Shown: positions 8,404 through 17,759, counted from the first letter of the stretch. The stretch: 64,000 nt of DNA from an uncultured Burkholderiaceae bacterium (GCA_944390675.1 CALXQR010000005.1:1-64000), one strand, 5' to 3'. Notes: generated by a model from the letters alone, not told the origin. Made by a program: numbers and translations.

Positions 8404-9294
8404 TTAGACGTTAGGCACAACTAAAATCGGCAGATTGGTCGCGGCGATCATGGCGCGGGTGGAGCTGCCGAAAACAAGCGAGCGCAACGCTCCCTTGCCG
8501 TGCGTACCCATTACCATCACGTCGAGGTTTTCGTCAGCATACTTCGGCAGTACGTCTTCGGGGCTGCCGATGAGTTTGACGGACTTGACCGGGACACCTG
8601 CGATATCAAATTTTTCGATCGGCTCTTTCACCGAAGCCTCAAATTCGAGTCCCTGAATTTCTTCCCAACTTAATTGCGGCGGAATCGGTCCTTCGTTGAC
8701 GAAGTCCGGCGCATAAAGCGGATCGTCCGGCACCACGTTGATGATTTCAAAAGTGGCGTCATTGCCAAAGAAATGACGATGAGCAATGAGGTAATCGGCG
8801 CACTTGGGGCCAAAGGGCGAATCATCAACCGACAGACCGACTCTGAGACCGGAGGGTTTCAACTCTGTCGTTTGACGGAAGACCAACACAGGGCATTTCG
8901 AAGAGGCGATGGTTGCAAGCGACACTGAACCTAAATAAAGATTTTGCAGAGCGCTCAAACCGCGCGCGCCCATCACAATGAGGTCCGCCTTTTGCTCATT
9001 GGCATACTGCGGAATCACTTGGGCGGGGTGGCCGGTTAGAGCTGTTCTCTTGACAGGCACAGGAATAGCTTCGATTTCAGCCTTCATGCCCGACCAAACC
9101 GACATGGCGCAAGCATCATAGTAGGCTTGCAGGTTGAATTCGGCTTGTTCCGTCACCCGTTCAACAACCGGCTTTTGAACATAAACCAATTCAATTTCCG
9201 GCTTATCCGCTTCAAACCATTCTTTCTTGGAAGCTATAAAACGAATCGCTTCTCGGCAGTCTCTGCCGCCATCAACAGGAACAATCACACGCAT
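8404..9294 (-). CDS. Universal stress protein, two UspA domains (copy 2)
   Basis: A 296-residue paralogue of the gene at 7326, with the same two-domain plan: MRVIVPVDGGRDCREAIRFI at the start, GARGLSALQNLYLGSVS in domain one and GTHGKGALRSLVFGSSTRAM in domain two. The ATG at 9294 was chosen because a GGAG lies upstream and because it aligns exactly with copy 1; the open frame extends to 9366 but that extension is not Usp-like. The differences between the copies are spread evenly, pointing to an old duplication. A role in survival under stress is inferred from the family. Confidence 0.9.
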   Translation of the reverse strand: MRVIVPVDGGRDCREAIRFIASKKEWFEADKPEIELVYVQKPVVERVTEQAEFNLQAYYDACAMSVWSGMKAEIEAIPVPVKRTALTGHPAQVIPQYANEQKADLIVMGARGLSALQNLYLGSVSLATIASSKCPVLVFRQTTELKPSGLRVGLSVDDSPFGPKCADYLIAHRHFFGNDATFEIINVVPDDPLYAPDFVNEGPIPPQLSWEEIQGLEFEASVKEPIEKFDIAGVPVKSVKLIGSPEDVLPKYADENLDVMVMGTHGKGALRSLVFGSSTRAMIAATNLPILVVPNV

Positions 9295-9483
9295 AAATCT
9301 GTTCTCCGTATGTTGTTTGAATAAGAAGGGGAGAGCAAAAATTTCTTTACTTTCAACAGGTTGCAAATTAGGAACTTTTGCTTGCTTTCCTAATTCCAGT
9401 GTACTCCGATCCGCTGGTGCGAGAGCAACTTTTTTTGTGTTTTCGAAAGGCGAAAAATTAAGAAAAGGCCTTGAAAATCAGTC

Positions 9484-9512
9484 TGAAATGCGATTTTGAA
9501 TCGGTCTATAAT
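9484..9512 (+). promoter_or_regulatory. Probable promoter of the pheST operon
   Basis: A perfect TATAAT lies at 9507-9512. TGAAAT at 9484-9489, 17 bases upstream, is a weak match to a -35 box. The position, just before pheS, fits a short leader. No Phe-rich leader peptide or attenuator was seen. Confidence 0.5.
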
Positions 9513-9547
9513 TAGAACTTTCTTTGACTTATGACAAGCGAATGATT

Positions 9548-10567
9548 ATGCAAGATTTGTCCCAGATCATCGCCCAAGCGCAGAGCGCTTTTGCCGAGGC
9601 GACAACGCCCGCCGCTCTGGAAGATGCAAAGGCTAAATTTTTAGGGAAAACCGGTTCGATCACGGTTTTGATGAAAGGTCTCTCAAAACTTACGCCCGAA
9701 GAAAAGCGTGAGATGGGACAGGCCCTGGGCGGCGCCAAGCGCGCGGTGGAACAAGCGCTCGAAGCTCGCCGTGAAGAGCTCGCTAATGAAAAGCTGGCAG
9801 CCCGATTGGCCGCTGAAGCGTTGGATGTGACCCTGCCCGGCCGCAAATATCCGCAAGGCGGCGTGCACCCGGTCATCATGACGCAAATGCGTATTGAAGA
9901 AATTTTCCACTCAATCGGCTTTGATGTGGCCGATGGTCCGGAAATCGAAACGGACTGGTATTCGTTTACCGCATTAAATAACCCGCCCAATCACCCGGCT
10001 CGTTCGATGCAGGATACCTTCTATGTGGATATGAAGGATGAAACGGGTAAGTTGCTCCCGCTTCGCCCGCATACCTCCCCGATGCAGGTGAGATACGCCC
10101 GCACGCATACGCCCCCTATTAAGGTTTTGGCTCCGGGCCGCACTTATCGCGTCGACAGTGACGCCACGCACTCGCCGATGTTCCATCAAGTTGAAGGCTT
10201 GTGGATTGACACCGATGTGAGTTTCTCTGATTTGAAGGGCGTCTACACGGATTTCTTGCGTCAATTCTTTGAAACCGATGCGCTCAAGGTTCGTTTCCGC
10301 CCGAGCTACTTCCCGTTCACAGAACCCTCGGTGGAAGTGGACATGATGTTTACGAGCGGGCCGAAGAAGGGCAAATGGCTGGAAATTTCGGGTGCAGGCG
10401 AAGTGCATCCGAACGTGGTTCGCAACTACGGTTTGGATCCCGAACGCTATATCGGCTTTGCTTTCGGTTCCGGCTTGGAGCGTCTGACGATGCTTCGCTA
10501 CGGCATTGACGATTTGCGCCTCTTCTTTGAAGGCGATCTTCGTTTCTTAAAACAATTCAATCGTTAA
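9548..10567 (+). CDS. pheS: Phenylalanine-tRNA ligase alpha subunit
   Basis: The catalytic alpha chain of the (alpha-beta)2 phenylalanyl-tRNA synthetase, which charges tRNA-Phe in the cytoplasm. The N-terminal ~85 residues form the coiled-coil tRNA-binding arm. The class II core follows, with motif 2 around [18 protein letters not shown] and motif 3 [18 protein letters not shown] near the end. Length (~339 residues) is normal. The start is uncertain: ATG 9548 (MQDLSQ) matches family N-termini, while ATG 9542 and TTG 9524 are in frame and no start has a clear ribosome binding site. pheT follows after 30 bases in the same operon. Confidence 0.96.
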   Translation: MQDLSQIIAQAQSAFAEATTPAALEDAKAKFLGKTGSITVLMKGLSKLTPEEKREMGQALGGAKRAVEQALEARREELANEKLAARLAAEALDVTLPGRKYPQGGVHPVIMTQMRIEEIFHSIGFDVADGPEIETDWYSFTALNNPPNHPARSMQDTFYVDMKDETGKLLPLRPHTSPMQVRYARTHTPPIKVLAPGRTYRVDSDATHSPMFHQVEGLWIDTDVSFSDLKGVYTDFLRQFFETDALKVRFRPSYFPFTEPSVEVDMMFTSGPKKGKWLEISGAGEVHPNVVRNYGLDPERYIGFAFGSGLERLTMLRYGIDDLRLFFEGDLRFLKQFNR

Positions 10568-10597
10568 TGGCTCAACAATTTTTGAAGAGAAAACAAG

Positions 10598-13015
10598 ATG
10601 TTATTTTCTGAAAGCTGGTTACGTTCCTACATTAATCCGGATCTGACGACCGATGAGTTGTGTGAAGCCATGACGATGGCAGGGCTCGAAGTCGAAGAGG
10701 TGAGTTCCGTGGCGCCTGCCTTCACAGGCGTTGTGGTTGCCCGAGTGCTCTCCGTGAGAGATCATGAAAATTCTGATCACTTGCACATCTGTGAAGTGGA
10801 TGTGGGTGAAGGCGAACCCCTGCAGATTGTTTGCGGTGCGCCCAATGTGAAAGCAGGTATTTTGGTGCCCTGCGCCAAGATTGGCGCCGTGCTGCCCGGC
10901 AACTTCACAATTAAGAAAGCCAAGATGCGCGGCGAAATTTCGATGGGTATGCTTTGCTCCGCGCGCGAACTCGGCATCACTGAAGACCACACCGGTCTTT
11001 GGATTTTGCCCGAAGGGCTCACCGTGGGTGAAGACATCCGTACGGCCTGCCACTTGGACGATAAGAAGATTGAAATTAAGCTCACGCCCAATCGCGGCGA
11101 TGCGCTCTCGTTAATCGGTGTGGCGCGTGACTTGCACGCGATTACGGGCGCAGCCTTGACGCTTCCTGAAATGCCCGAAGTGCCGGCAAACTCTGACACC
11201 AAGATCGACATCAAGATCGAAGCGCCGGATCTGTGCGGCCGCTACACGACGCGCCGCATCGATAACCTCAATATTCATGCGCCGACGCCGCAATGGATGA
11301 AGGATCGTTTGGAAAGAAGCGGTCAAAGAAGTATTTCCGCTTTGGTGGATATTTCTAATTACGTGATGCTTGAAACGGGTATCCCCACGCACTTTAGCGA
11401 CGCGCAAAAGATCGCGGGCGGCTGCTACACCGTTCGTTGGGGCCGCGAAGGCGAAAAGATTGAGCTTTTGAACGGTCAAACGGTCGAAGTGGATTCTGAA
11501 TTGGGTGTCATTTGTGACGCCAACGGCCCCAAGGTGCTCGCGGGCATCATGGGCGGCGAAGACACGAAGGTCACCGATGAGACGACCTGCATTTCGATTG
11601 AATCGGCTTTCTGGCATCAAAAGGCCATTCAAGGCCGCTGCCGTCGTCTGAATTTCTCAACCGACGCCGCTTACCGCTATGAACGCGGCGTGGATTTCGG
11701 TCAAACGGAAAAAGTGCTCAATTACATTACCCGTTTGGTGACGGAAATCTGCGGCACGGAACAAACGGCCATTGGCCCTGTCATTGACGCGGTGACGGTG
11801 CTGCCGGAACGCCATGAAGTGACGATGCGCGCAGACCGTGCACGCAAAGTGATCGGCATGGCGATTGACACGCCGACCATGGCTGAATGCTTTAAGCGTT
11901 TGGGCTTTGAATTTACGCTCAAAGACGAGGTCTTTAGCGTTAAGGCGCCGACCTATCGCTTTGATATCGAAATTGAAGAAGATTTGATCGAAGAAGTGGC
12001 GCGTTTGGTGGGCTACGAAAAGCTCCCGGATACGCCGCCCAAGACTTTTGCCTACATGCACGCGCGTCCTGAGGAATTAAGAAGTGTTCACACGCTTCGC
12101 CGTCAATTGGCTAACCTCGGTTACCAGGAACTGATTAATTTCAGTTTTGTGCCCCGTGAATGGGAAAAGGATTTCGCAGGTAACGACCATCCGATCGAAC
12201 TTCTGAATCCGATCGCAAGCCAACTCTCTGTGATGCGCACGCAAATGGTGGGCGGCTTAGTGGATATCCTCAAATATAACCTCAACCGCAAGGTCACGAG
12301 CGCCAAACTCTTTGAAGTGGGCCGCATTTTCCGCCGAGACGACTCGGTGGTGACAACGGAGCACTCCGTGAAGGGTGTGGATCAGCCGGTTCGCATCGCG
12401 GGTCTTCTCTATGGTGACGCAATGGGTGAACAGTGGGCTGTACTCTCGCGCTTAGTGGATTTCTTTGATGCTAAGGGTGATGTGGAACGCCTGATTGCTC
12501 CTTTGAAGGCGACTTTTGTGGCGAAGACTTTCCCCGCGCTTCATCCGGGCCGCAGCGCCGCGATTATGCTCGATGGCAAGGAAATCGGTTTTGTGGGTGA
12601 ATTGCATCCGAAGCTTCAACAAACCTATGGCCTGCCTCATGCGCCGATGCTTTTTGAAGTGGACGTTGCCTCTATTTTGAAGAAAGATGTGCCGTGGCAC
12701 ACGCCGGTAAGTAAGTTCCAACCCATCACGCGTGACGTGAGTGTGGTGGTGCCGCAAGGCCTCACCTACGAAGCTTTGCAAGAGGCTGTGGCCAAGGCCG
12801 CTCAGAGCGATCGCCGCTTGGCTGCCTTTGTCTGCCTTGAACTCTTTGACCTCTATCACAAGAAGGCCGAAGGGGATAAGCCTGAAGAAACGAGCATGGC
12901 TTTCCGCATGACGATTCAGCCCGAAGACGAAAACTACTCGGGTGACGATGCTGAAGGGGCGCTGCAGGCGTTGGTTGAAGTGCTTGCCGCTCAAGGCGCG
13001 GTGCTTCGTCAATAA
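10598..13015 (+). CDS. pheT: Phenylalanine-tRNA ligase beta subunit
   Basis: The 805-residue beta chain of phenylalanyl-tRNA synthetase. Domains in order: N-terminal segment and EMAP-type tRNA-binding domain (about 40-150), B3/B4 editing domain that clears mischarged Tyr-tRNA-Phe (about 210-375), B5 domain (about 400-470), catalytic-like core, and a C-terminal anticodon-binding FDX-ACB domain (about 710-805, starting near PVSKFQPITRDVSVVV). The length is usual for bacteria. It is preceded by a short AGAG-type ribosome binding site and ends at a strong terminator, which separates it from ihfA. Confidence 0.97.
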   Translation: MLFSESWLRSYINPDLTTDELCEAMTMAGLEVEEVSSVAPAFTGVVVARVLSVRDHENSDHLHICEVDVGEGEPLQIVCGAPNVKAGILVPCAKIGAVLPGNFTIKKAKMRGEISMGMLCSARELGITEDHTGLWILPEGLTVGEDIRTACHLDDKKIEIKLTPNRGDALSLIGVARDLHAITGAALTLPEMPEVPANSDTKIDIKIEAPDLCGRYTTRRIDNLNIHAPTPQWMKDRLERSGQRSISALVDISNYVMLETGIPTHFSDAQKIAGGCYTVRWGREGEKIELLNGQTVEVDSELGVICDANGPKVLAGIMGGEDTKVTDETTCISIESAFWHQKAIQGRCRRLNFSTDAAYRYERGVDFGQTEKVLNYITRLVTEICGTEQTAIGPVIDAVTVLPERHEVTMRADRARKVIGMAIDTPTMAECFKRLGFEFTLKDEVFSVKAPTYRFDIEIEEDLIEEVARLVGYEKLPDTPPKTFAYMHARPEELRSVHTLRRQLANLGYQELINFSFVPREWEKDFAGNDHPIELLNPIASQLSVMRTQMVGGLVDILKYNLNRKVTSAKLFEVGRIFRRDDSVVTTEHSVKGVDQPVRIAGLLYGDAMGEQWAVLSRLVDFFDAKGDVERLIAPLKATFVAKTFPALHPGRSAAIMLDGKEIGFVGELHPKLQQTYGLPHAPMLFEVDVASILKKDVPWHTPVSKFQPITRDVSVVVPQGLTYEALQEAVAKAAQSDRRLAAFVCLELFDLYHKKAEGDKPEETSMAFRMTIQPEDENYSGDDAEGALQALVEVLAAQGAVLRQ

Positions 13016-13035
13016 CCCTTAGAGTGTTAAGGCAA

Positions 13036-13061
13036 AAGCGGGCCTTGTGAGAGGCCCGCTT
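13036..13061 (+). terminator. Terminator after pheT
   Basis: A 9-bp perfect stem, AAGCGGGCC (13036-13044) with GGCCCGCTT (13053-13061). It follows the pheT stop codon by about 20 bases. The T-run is short (TTCTT). Confidence 0.75.
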
Positions 13062-13158
13062 CTTAGAAAAATAAAAAAAGAGCAGGAAAATCAAAGGAAA
13101 ATCTTTTCTTTGGTACAATGCTCGCATTGCAAAAACATGATTTAGAAGAGAGAGCGAG

Positions 13159-13482
13159 ATGGAAACGAAAACCATGACGAAAGCCGATTTGGTGGAGATG
13201 CTTTTCAACCGTATGGGCATGAACAAACGCGACGCCAAGGATATGGTGGATGCGTTTTTTGATGAAATCCGTGCGGCGCTTGAAAGCGGTCGCACCGTGA
13301 AGCTTTCCGGCTTCGGCAATTTCCAGTTGCGTGATAAAGCGCAGCGTCCCGGCCGCAACCCGAAGACCGGTGAAGAAATCGCCATTACGGCTCGCCGCGT
13401 GGTGACTTTCCACGCCAGTCAGAAATTGAAGGAAGCGGTCGCCAAGACCCACCCCTCTTTGCGCGAAAACAATAAGCTTTAA
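13159..13482 (+). CDS. ihfA: Integration host factor subunit alpha
   Basis: A 107-residue DNA-bending protein of the HU/IHF family. It carries the alpha-subunit start [20 protein letters not shown], the [10 protein letters not shown] beta-strand turn and the [13 protein letters not shown] arm whose proline intercalates into DNA. It pairs with IhfB, encoded at 59912 in this window, to form a heterodimer used in recombination, replication and promoter architecture. The placement after pheT and before a merR gene is the standard proteobacterial arrangement. The ORF begins [10 protein letters not shown]; an internal ATG (MTKAD) at codon 6 is an alternative start. A TACAAT at 13114-13119 may be its own -10 box. 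Confidence 0.96.
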   Translation: METKTMTKADLVEMLFNRMGMNKRDAKDMVDAFFDEIRAALESGRTVKLSGFGNFQLRDKAQRPGRNPKTGEEIAITARRVVTFHASQKLKEAVAKTHPSLRENNKL

Positions 13483-13500
13483 TGCTTCGGGAGGACCATC

Positions 13501-14388
13501 ATGGCTTCTGAAGAACCGGTCCGCATGCTCGAGAGCGAGCCGAGGGATTTTGAACTCACCGAGTTGGATGGCCCGGAAGAAGAGCTTCTGGGGCGCTATC
13601 TTCCGATCGGTGATGTGGCGAAGTCCATCGGCGTGAACCCTTCGGTGCTGCGTTTTTGGGAGCAGGAATTCCCGCAGCTTCGTCCGACAAAAAGAGGCAA
13701 TCGCCGCTATTACTGTTCGGAAGACGTGGCGCTTATCCGCACGATTCAGCACCTGCTCTATGAAGAGCACTACACGATTTTGGGTGCCAGAAACAAAATT
13801 CATGAGCTTCAAATCCAAAATAAGGTAAAAGGTATTTTGGATGAGAAGGCGAGCGCGCCGCTGCAGACGCAGGTAAAGCCTCAAAAACCTGCCTTGGATC
13901 TGTCTGAGGCACTGGCGGAACTCAAAGCGATCCGCGCGATGCTTGATACGCCTGCGATGGAAGAAGCGCGCGAGCGCGAACGGCTTGCCAGGGAGCAGGC
14001 CGAAAGGGAAGCCGTCGAAAATTTTACCTTGGAGCCGGAAGATCTCAATGACCTTCTGGCGCGAGAGGCAGAAGAACGAGCAAAAGAGGCTGCTGAAGCC
14101 GCCCAGGAAAGCGCAGAAGAAGAGGAGGTCACGGCGCCCCACTCCTATGACTTGGGAGCGATTGGCGTTGACAGCGACAATTTCCTGCAGCCCAGCCCCA
14201 AGATCGGGGATATGGGAACTAAGAAGGCGGATAAACCGCAGGCGAAAAGACCTAAGGTGGACACGTCGCACTTGGCCGTGCCGCCTTTACCCGGTCAGCA
14301 GCAAAGCTTTACGATCGGCATGAAAGTGCAAAAGAATCAAGAGCCCTCGCTCTTTTTCACAGCACCTGTCACGCGGTCGAAAAAATAA
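13501..14388 (+). CDS. MerR-family regulator with long acidic coiled-coil tail
   Basis: A 295-residue protein. Residues ~33-105 are a MerR winged helix-turn-helix (YLPIGDVAKSIGVNPSVLRF, then WEQEFPQLRPTKRGNRRYY). The MerR gene downstream of ihfA in many proteobacteria is usually short, but here ~190 more residues follow. They include a Glu/Arg/Ala-rich probable coiled coil (EEARERERLAREQAER) and a low-complexity Pro/Gln/Lys tail. No metal-binding Cys pair typical of metal-sensing MerR proteins is evident, so the effector is unknown. It starts 18 bases after ihfA with a GGGAGG ribosome binding site, so both are probably co-transcribed. Confidence 0.85.
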   Translation: MASEEPVRMLESEPRDFELTELDGPEEELLGRYLPIGDVAKSIGVNPSVLRFWEQEFPQLRPTKRGNRRYYCSEDVALIRTIQHLLYEEHYTILGARNKIHELQIQNKVKGILDEKASAPLQTQVKPQKPALDLSEALAELKAIRAMLDTPAMEEARERERLAREQAEREAVENFTLEPEDLNDLLAREAEERAKEAAEAAQESAEEEEVTAPHSYDLGAIGVDSDNFLQPSPKIGDMGTKKADKPQAKRPKVDTSHLAVPPLPGQQQSFTIGMKVQKNQEPSLFFTAPVTRSKK

Positions 14389-14412
14389 CGCTTAAAAGGC
14401 AAGCCGCAAGGT

Positions 14413-14441
14413 TTGCCAAAAAAGTTGGGATTGTGTAATAT
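14413..14441 (+). promoter_or_regulatory. Promoter of tRNA-Pro
   Basis: TTGCCA (14413-14418), a 17-base spacer and TAATAT (14436-14441) form a good sigma-70 promoter. It ends 14 bases before the mature tRNA. The -35 box overlaps the right arm of a hairpin at 14399-14418 that follows the merR stop codon. Confidence 0.7.
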
Positions 14442-14454
14442 TCCCATCCTTACG

Positions 14455-14532
<78 letters not shown>

Positions 14533-14546
14533 TTGAATTCAAAGAG

Positions 14547-14571
14547 GAGATCGGTTCGCCGGTCTCTTTTT
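14547..14571 (+). terminator. Terminator after tRNA-Pro, shared with hemW
   Basis: Stem GAGATCGG (14547-14554), tetraloop TTCG and CCGGTCTC (14559-14566) with one G-U pair, then TTTTT. The A-rich left side lets it also serve the convergent hemW operon. Confidence 0.85.
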
Positions 14572-14594
14572 GTATCTGCAGCGGTTTTCTTTTT

Positions 14595-15740
14595 TTAGAG
14601 AAAGAGTTCTTGAAGATCGGATAAAAAATCCCAGCCTTTTTCTGTCGCCACGATACGCGAAAGCGGTTCCTGCATTAAACCCAAACGTTGCGCTTCCTGA
14701 ATACTGTCTTTGATGTCTTCCAAGGAAAGGTATGTTCTTTGGGAGAGAAGCTCTAAAGGAACGCCTTTGCGAAGGCGAAGGACGTTGAGCATAAATTCAA
14801 AAGCCTGTTCTTCTTTGGTGACAATGCGTTTGTGAGCAACGGCGCTGTCAGTGAGGGCATGTTTCATGTAGCTTTCGGGCTGCATGAATCGAGCTTCACG
14901 CAAAATCGTGCCGTCTTTTAGTGTGATCTTGCTGTGCGCGCCAGCGCCGCAAGCTAAATAGTCTCCGAACTGCCAATAATTGAGATTGTGTTGGCAATAG
15001 CGATTGGGTTTGGTGTAGCCCGAGACTTCGTAATGATCAAATCCTGCGGCGTCCAGCGTTCCAGCGACCAAATCCTGCATCCGATAAATGGTGTCCGGAT
15101 CGGGGATGCCTTCGGGCGTGTGTTTGGCAAAGACGGTGTTGGGCTCAAGAGTGAGTTGGTAAAAGGAAAGATGTGTGCTTTGGGCGGCGATGGCTTCGGT
15201 GAGCTCCATTTCCAGCTCTTTTAGCGTTTGACCGGGCAAGGCAAACATCACGTCCAGATTGAAGTTCTCAAACGTTTCCTGGGCGATTCTGATGGCTCTC
15301 AGTGCTTCTTCACGATTATGAATGCGCCCCAAGCGCTTTAAAAGCGTGTCGTTGAAACTTTGGATACCCATGGAGAGGCGGTTAATGCCGAGTTCACGGT
15401 AGGCTTTGAAGTGCGCCGTGTCAACGGTTCCCGGGTTGGCTTCAAGCGTGATTTCTATGTCAGGATTCGTTTTAAAGTGCGAGAAAACCGCGTTTAAAAA
15501 ACGCTCAAGCTCTTGAGGCGCGATAAGAGATGGTGTGCCGCCGCCAATGAAAATGCTGATCAAAGGGCGGTTTGCCGCCAACGGTACGCTTTTTTCTAAA
15601 TCGGCGATGAGCGCATCAATGTAGGCGTGTGTGAGATCCTTTTGGGGCAGCGCGTGAGAATTAAAGTCGCAATAAGGACACTTTCTCACACACCACGGCC
15701 AGTGAACATATAAAGAAAGCGGGATCTCGGAGGCAATCAT
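14595..15740 (-). CDS. hemW: Radical SAM heme chaperone HemW
   Basis: A 381-residue cytoplasmic radical SAM protein. CVRKCPYC near residue 17 is the CxxxCxxC cluster motif; the fourth family cysteine follows in the CDF sequence, and IGGGTPS is the SAM-binding GGG motif. The HemN C-terminal domain is present. HemW proteins were long annotated as anaerobic coproporphyrinogen oxidases but act as heme-binding chaperones that insert heme into respiratory enzymes. It is the last gene of an operon with rdgB, whose stop overlaps the hemW start by four bases, which implies translational coupling. Confidence 0.93.
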   Translation of the reverse strand: MIASEIPLSLYVHWPWCVRKCPYCDFNSHALPQKDLTHAYIDALIADLEKSVPLAANRPLISIFIGGGTPSLIAPQELERFLNAVFSHFKTNPDIEITLEANPGTVDTAHFKAYRELGINRLSMGIQSFNDTLLKRLGRIHNREEALRAIRIAQETFENFNLDVMFALPGQTLKELEMELTEAIAAQSTHLSFYQLTLEPNTVFAKHTPEGIPDPDTIYRMQDLVAGTLDAAGFDHYEVSGYTKPNRYCQHNLNYWQFGDYLACGAGAHSKITLKDGTILREARFMQPESYMKHALTDSAVAHKRIVTKEEQAFEFMLNVLRLRKGVPLELLSQRTYLSLEDIKDSIQEAQRLGLMQEPLSRIVATEKGWDFLSDLQELFL

Positions 15741-16330
15741 AAAGTCCAGCGCTTTTTCATTTCTTCGATGAGTTTGACCATGGCTTGCCCACGGTGGCTC
15801 ACTGCATTTTTTTCGTCCGCGGTGAGTTCTGCCGCGGTTTTCCCTTTCTCAGGCAAATAAAAGTACGGGTCGTAACCAAAACCGCCCTCGCCCTTAGACG
15901 TATCGGTGACCTCGCCGTACCAGCGGCCTTCGGCAATGATGGGTTCGGGGTCGTCTGCGCTTCGGACAGCAACCAAAACACAGGTGTAGTGCGCGCCACG
16001 GTCTGCGGCTCCTTTGAGTTTTTCAACGAGAAGCGCGTTATTTTTGGCGTCATCTCCGGGTTCGCCTGCAAAACGAGCAGAATGCACGCCGGGGGCGCCG
16101 CCAAGAGCGTTTACGCAAATGCCGGAGTCATCTGCGATGGCGGCAAGTCCCGTTAAACGCGCCGCATGGCGAGCCTTGGCAAGGCAGTTTTCAAGGAATG
16201 TTCCGTAGGGCTCTTCGGCACTAGGAATATTGAATTCGCCCTGTGGGTGAACCTCGATATTAAGCGGCGCCAAGAGCTTATTAAATTCGCGAAGTTTACC
16301 TTTGTTGTTGCTTGCCAAGACGATTTGCAT
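15737..16330 (-). CDS. rdgB: XTP/dITP diphosphatase (RdgB/HAM1 family)
   Basis: A 197-residue pyrophosphatase that removes XTP, dITP and ITP from the nucleotide pool, preventing incorporation of deaminated purines. Family motifs are clear: N-terminal SNNKGKLREF, the DDSGICVNALGGAPGVHSAR catalytic and metal-binding stretch, GFGYDPYFY and SHRGQA near the C-terminus. It lies two bases after rph and overlaps hemW, forming a tight rph-rdgB-hemW operon common in proteobacteria. Confidence 0.96.
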   Translation of the reverse strand: MQIVLASNNKGKLREFNKLLAPLNIEVHPQGEFNIPSAEEPYGTFLENCLAKARHAARLTGLAAIADDSGICVNALGGAPGVHSARFAGEPGDDAKNNALLVEKLKGAADRGAHYTCVLVAVRSADDPEPIIAEGRWYGEVTDTSKGEGGFGYDPYFYLPEKGKTAAELTADEKNAVSHRGQAMVKLIEEMKKRWTL

Positions 16331-16332
16331 GA

Positions 16333-17061
16333 TTAGGCCTCGTTTGCTAAAGCGGCGTTTTGCAGTTCAATAATTTGGCCGATGGCTTTTTTTGCCAACG
16401 CGGTCATTTGCGCCATTTCGGTTTCGGTAAAGGGTTCGCCTTCGGCCGTGCCTTGAATTTCAACAAAGCGTCCGTCGCTTGTCATCACAAAATTCATATC
16501 GGTTTCGCTGTTGCTGTCTTCGATGTAGTCCAGGTCAACGACAGGTGTGCCTTCATAGATGCCCGCGCTGATGGCGGCGACATTGCCCTTTAGCGGATTT
16601 TCAGAAATTTGTCCTTTTTTGAGCATCGTTTGCACGGCTAAGGCCAGTGCAAGCCAAGCGCCGGAGATGGAAGCGCAGCGCGTGCCGCCGTCGGCTTGAA
16701 TGACGTCGCAGTCAAGCTGAATGGTAAATCCCGCAATCTTTGTGCGGTCCACAATGGCGCGAAGGGAGCGCCCGATTAAACGCTGAATTTCCTGCGTTCT
16801 GCCGGACTGCTTCCCTTTGGCAGCTTCACGGTCGCAGCGCGTGCCCGTCGCGCGGGGTAAAAGACCGTATTCTGCCGTCACCCACCCTTCGGGTTTGTCT
16901 TTTAAGAATTTAGGCGTGCCTTCGGTAACGGAGGCTGTGCAGATCACTTTTGTATCGCCCACTTCGACCAGCACCGAACCTTCAGCGTGCTTGGTGTAGT
17001 GGGTGGTAAAGCGCACCGGACGCATTTCATCGCAAGTGCGGTGAGAAGGACGTTCAAACAT
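16333..17061 (-). CDS. rph: Ribonuclease PH
   Basis: A 242-residue 3'-5' phosphorolytic exoribonuclease that trims tRNA 3' ends and forms a hexamer. Typical segments are [15 protein letters not shown] at the start, the R-rich [20 protein letters not shown] substrate-binding region, and [20 protein letters not shown] with phosphate and metal contacts. The ATG at 17061 was chosen because AAGGA lies upstream; a TTG at 17070 is in frame. It sits 26 bases after the beta-propeller gene and is probably co-transcribed with it. Confidence 0.95.
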   Translation of the reverse strand: MFERPSHRTCDEMRPVRFTTHYTKHAEGSVLVEVGDTKVICTASVTEGTPKFLKDKPEGWVTAEYGLLPRATGTRCDREAAKGKQSGRTQEIQRLIGRSLRAIVDRTKIAGFTIQLDCDVIQADGGTRCASISGAWLALALAVQTMLKKGQISENPLKGNVAAISAGIYEGTPVVDLDYIEDSNSETDMNFVMTSDGRFVEIQGTAEGEPFTETEMAQMTALAKKAIGQIIELQNAALANEA

Positions 17062-17087
17062 GGTTTTCAATCCTTTTGAAAATCAAT

Positions 17088-17759
17088 TTAGGAATTCTTT
17101 TCACGCTTTTTGAGCCGTGGCTCAAAAAGCATGGTGCCGCCCATGGCTTCGGTCCAAGGCCCTTGGACATTTTTTTGCGGCGCCCAATGTTGGGCGTCAT
17201 CGTCGCTTACGAAAAAGCCCTGATCTGTTTGAGCGAAAAGTTTGTCGCCTCTGCCATCCAATGCGACAAACATGCCGATGTCTTTACTGATAAAGCGCGG
17301 GTGCCAAAATTTGCCTTCTTGAGAGGCAACGTAAATGCCCTTTTCGCAGGCGGCAAAAAGTTTGCCCTTGAAATTAAGTAGTGAGAAGAAGTGCCCGCAG
17401 GCGTTGCCTTCGTATTTAAGGCGCCAGCGAACGCCGGAAGCGGCCTGAAAAATGGCGTCGTTTGTGCAGGCGTAGAGCATCCCCTCGAAGCTTTCGATAT
17501 CGACGAATTCGGCGCCTTTCCTCTGAGGGCTCACTTGTGTGAATTGGGGAGCGTCAGTGGGCGTGCTGTGAATGCCCGTGTCAGTGACAACAAAAAGCGC
17601 ATCGCGGTGGAAGGTGAGGCCGCGAAGCGATCCCATCGCAGGAGTTTCTTCTTCAAAGAAGATCGCCCAGCTTTTACGGGAATCTCGGCTGATTTCGATT
17701 CGGTTAAAAAGGTAATTCACCCGAAACGAAGCGTCGGGCGTGTCAATCACTAAAGGCAT
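17088..17759 (-). CDS. Uncharacterised beta-propeller-like (BNR/YCF48-type) protein
   Basis: A 223-residue protein with no signal peptide and no recognised family. It has repeated blades of about 45 residues ending in patterns such as LFVVTDTGIH, LYACTNDAIFQ, LFAACEKGIYVAS and LFAQTDQGFFVSDDDAQHW. This resembles the BNR/sialidase Asp-box or YCF48 propellers that form protein-binding platforms. At about five blades it is short and may be a partial or small propeller. It is the first gene of an operon with rph, rdgB and hemW, but no link to RNA processing or heme insertion is established. Function unknown. Confidence 0.65.
   Translation of the reverse strand: MPLVIDTPDASFRVNYLFNRIEISRDSRKSWAIFFEEETPAMGSLRGLTFHRDALFVVTDTGIHSTPTDAPQFTQVSPQRKGAEFVDIESFEGMLYACTNDAIFQAASGVRWRLKYEGNACGHFFSLLNFKGKLFAACEKGIYVASQEGKFWHPRFISKDIGMFVALDGRGDKLFAQTDQGFFVSDDDAQHWAPQKNVQGPWTEAMGGTMLFEPRLKKREKNS

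Noticed and set aside
9420..9547. pheST attenuator with a Phe-rich leader peptide
   Set aside because: No short frame with repeated Phe codons plus a terminator/antiterminator pair was found.
13063..14271. Minus-strand open frame of 402 codons opposite ihfA and merR
   Set aside because: Its product is rich in Phe, Arg and His without domains, and both opposing genes are certain.
14399..14418. Hairpin after merR as a strong terminator
   Set aside because: The stem is real (one G-U pair) but is followed by an A-run, not a T-run, on the plus strand, so termination of merR there is doubtful.
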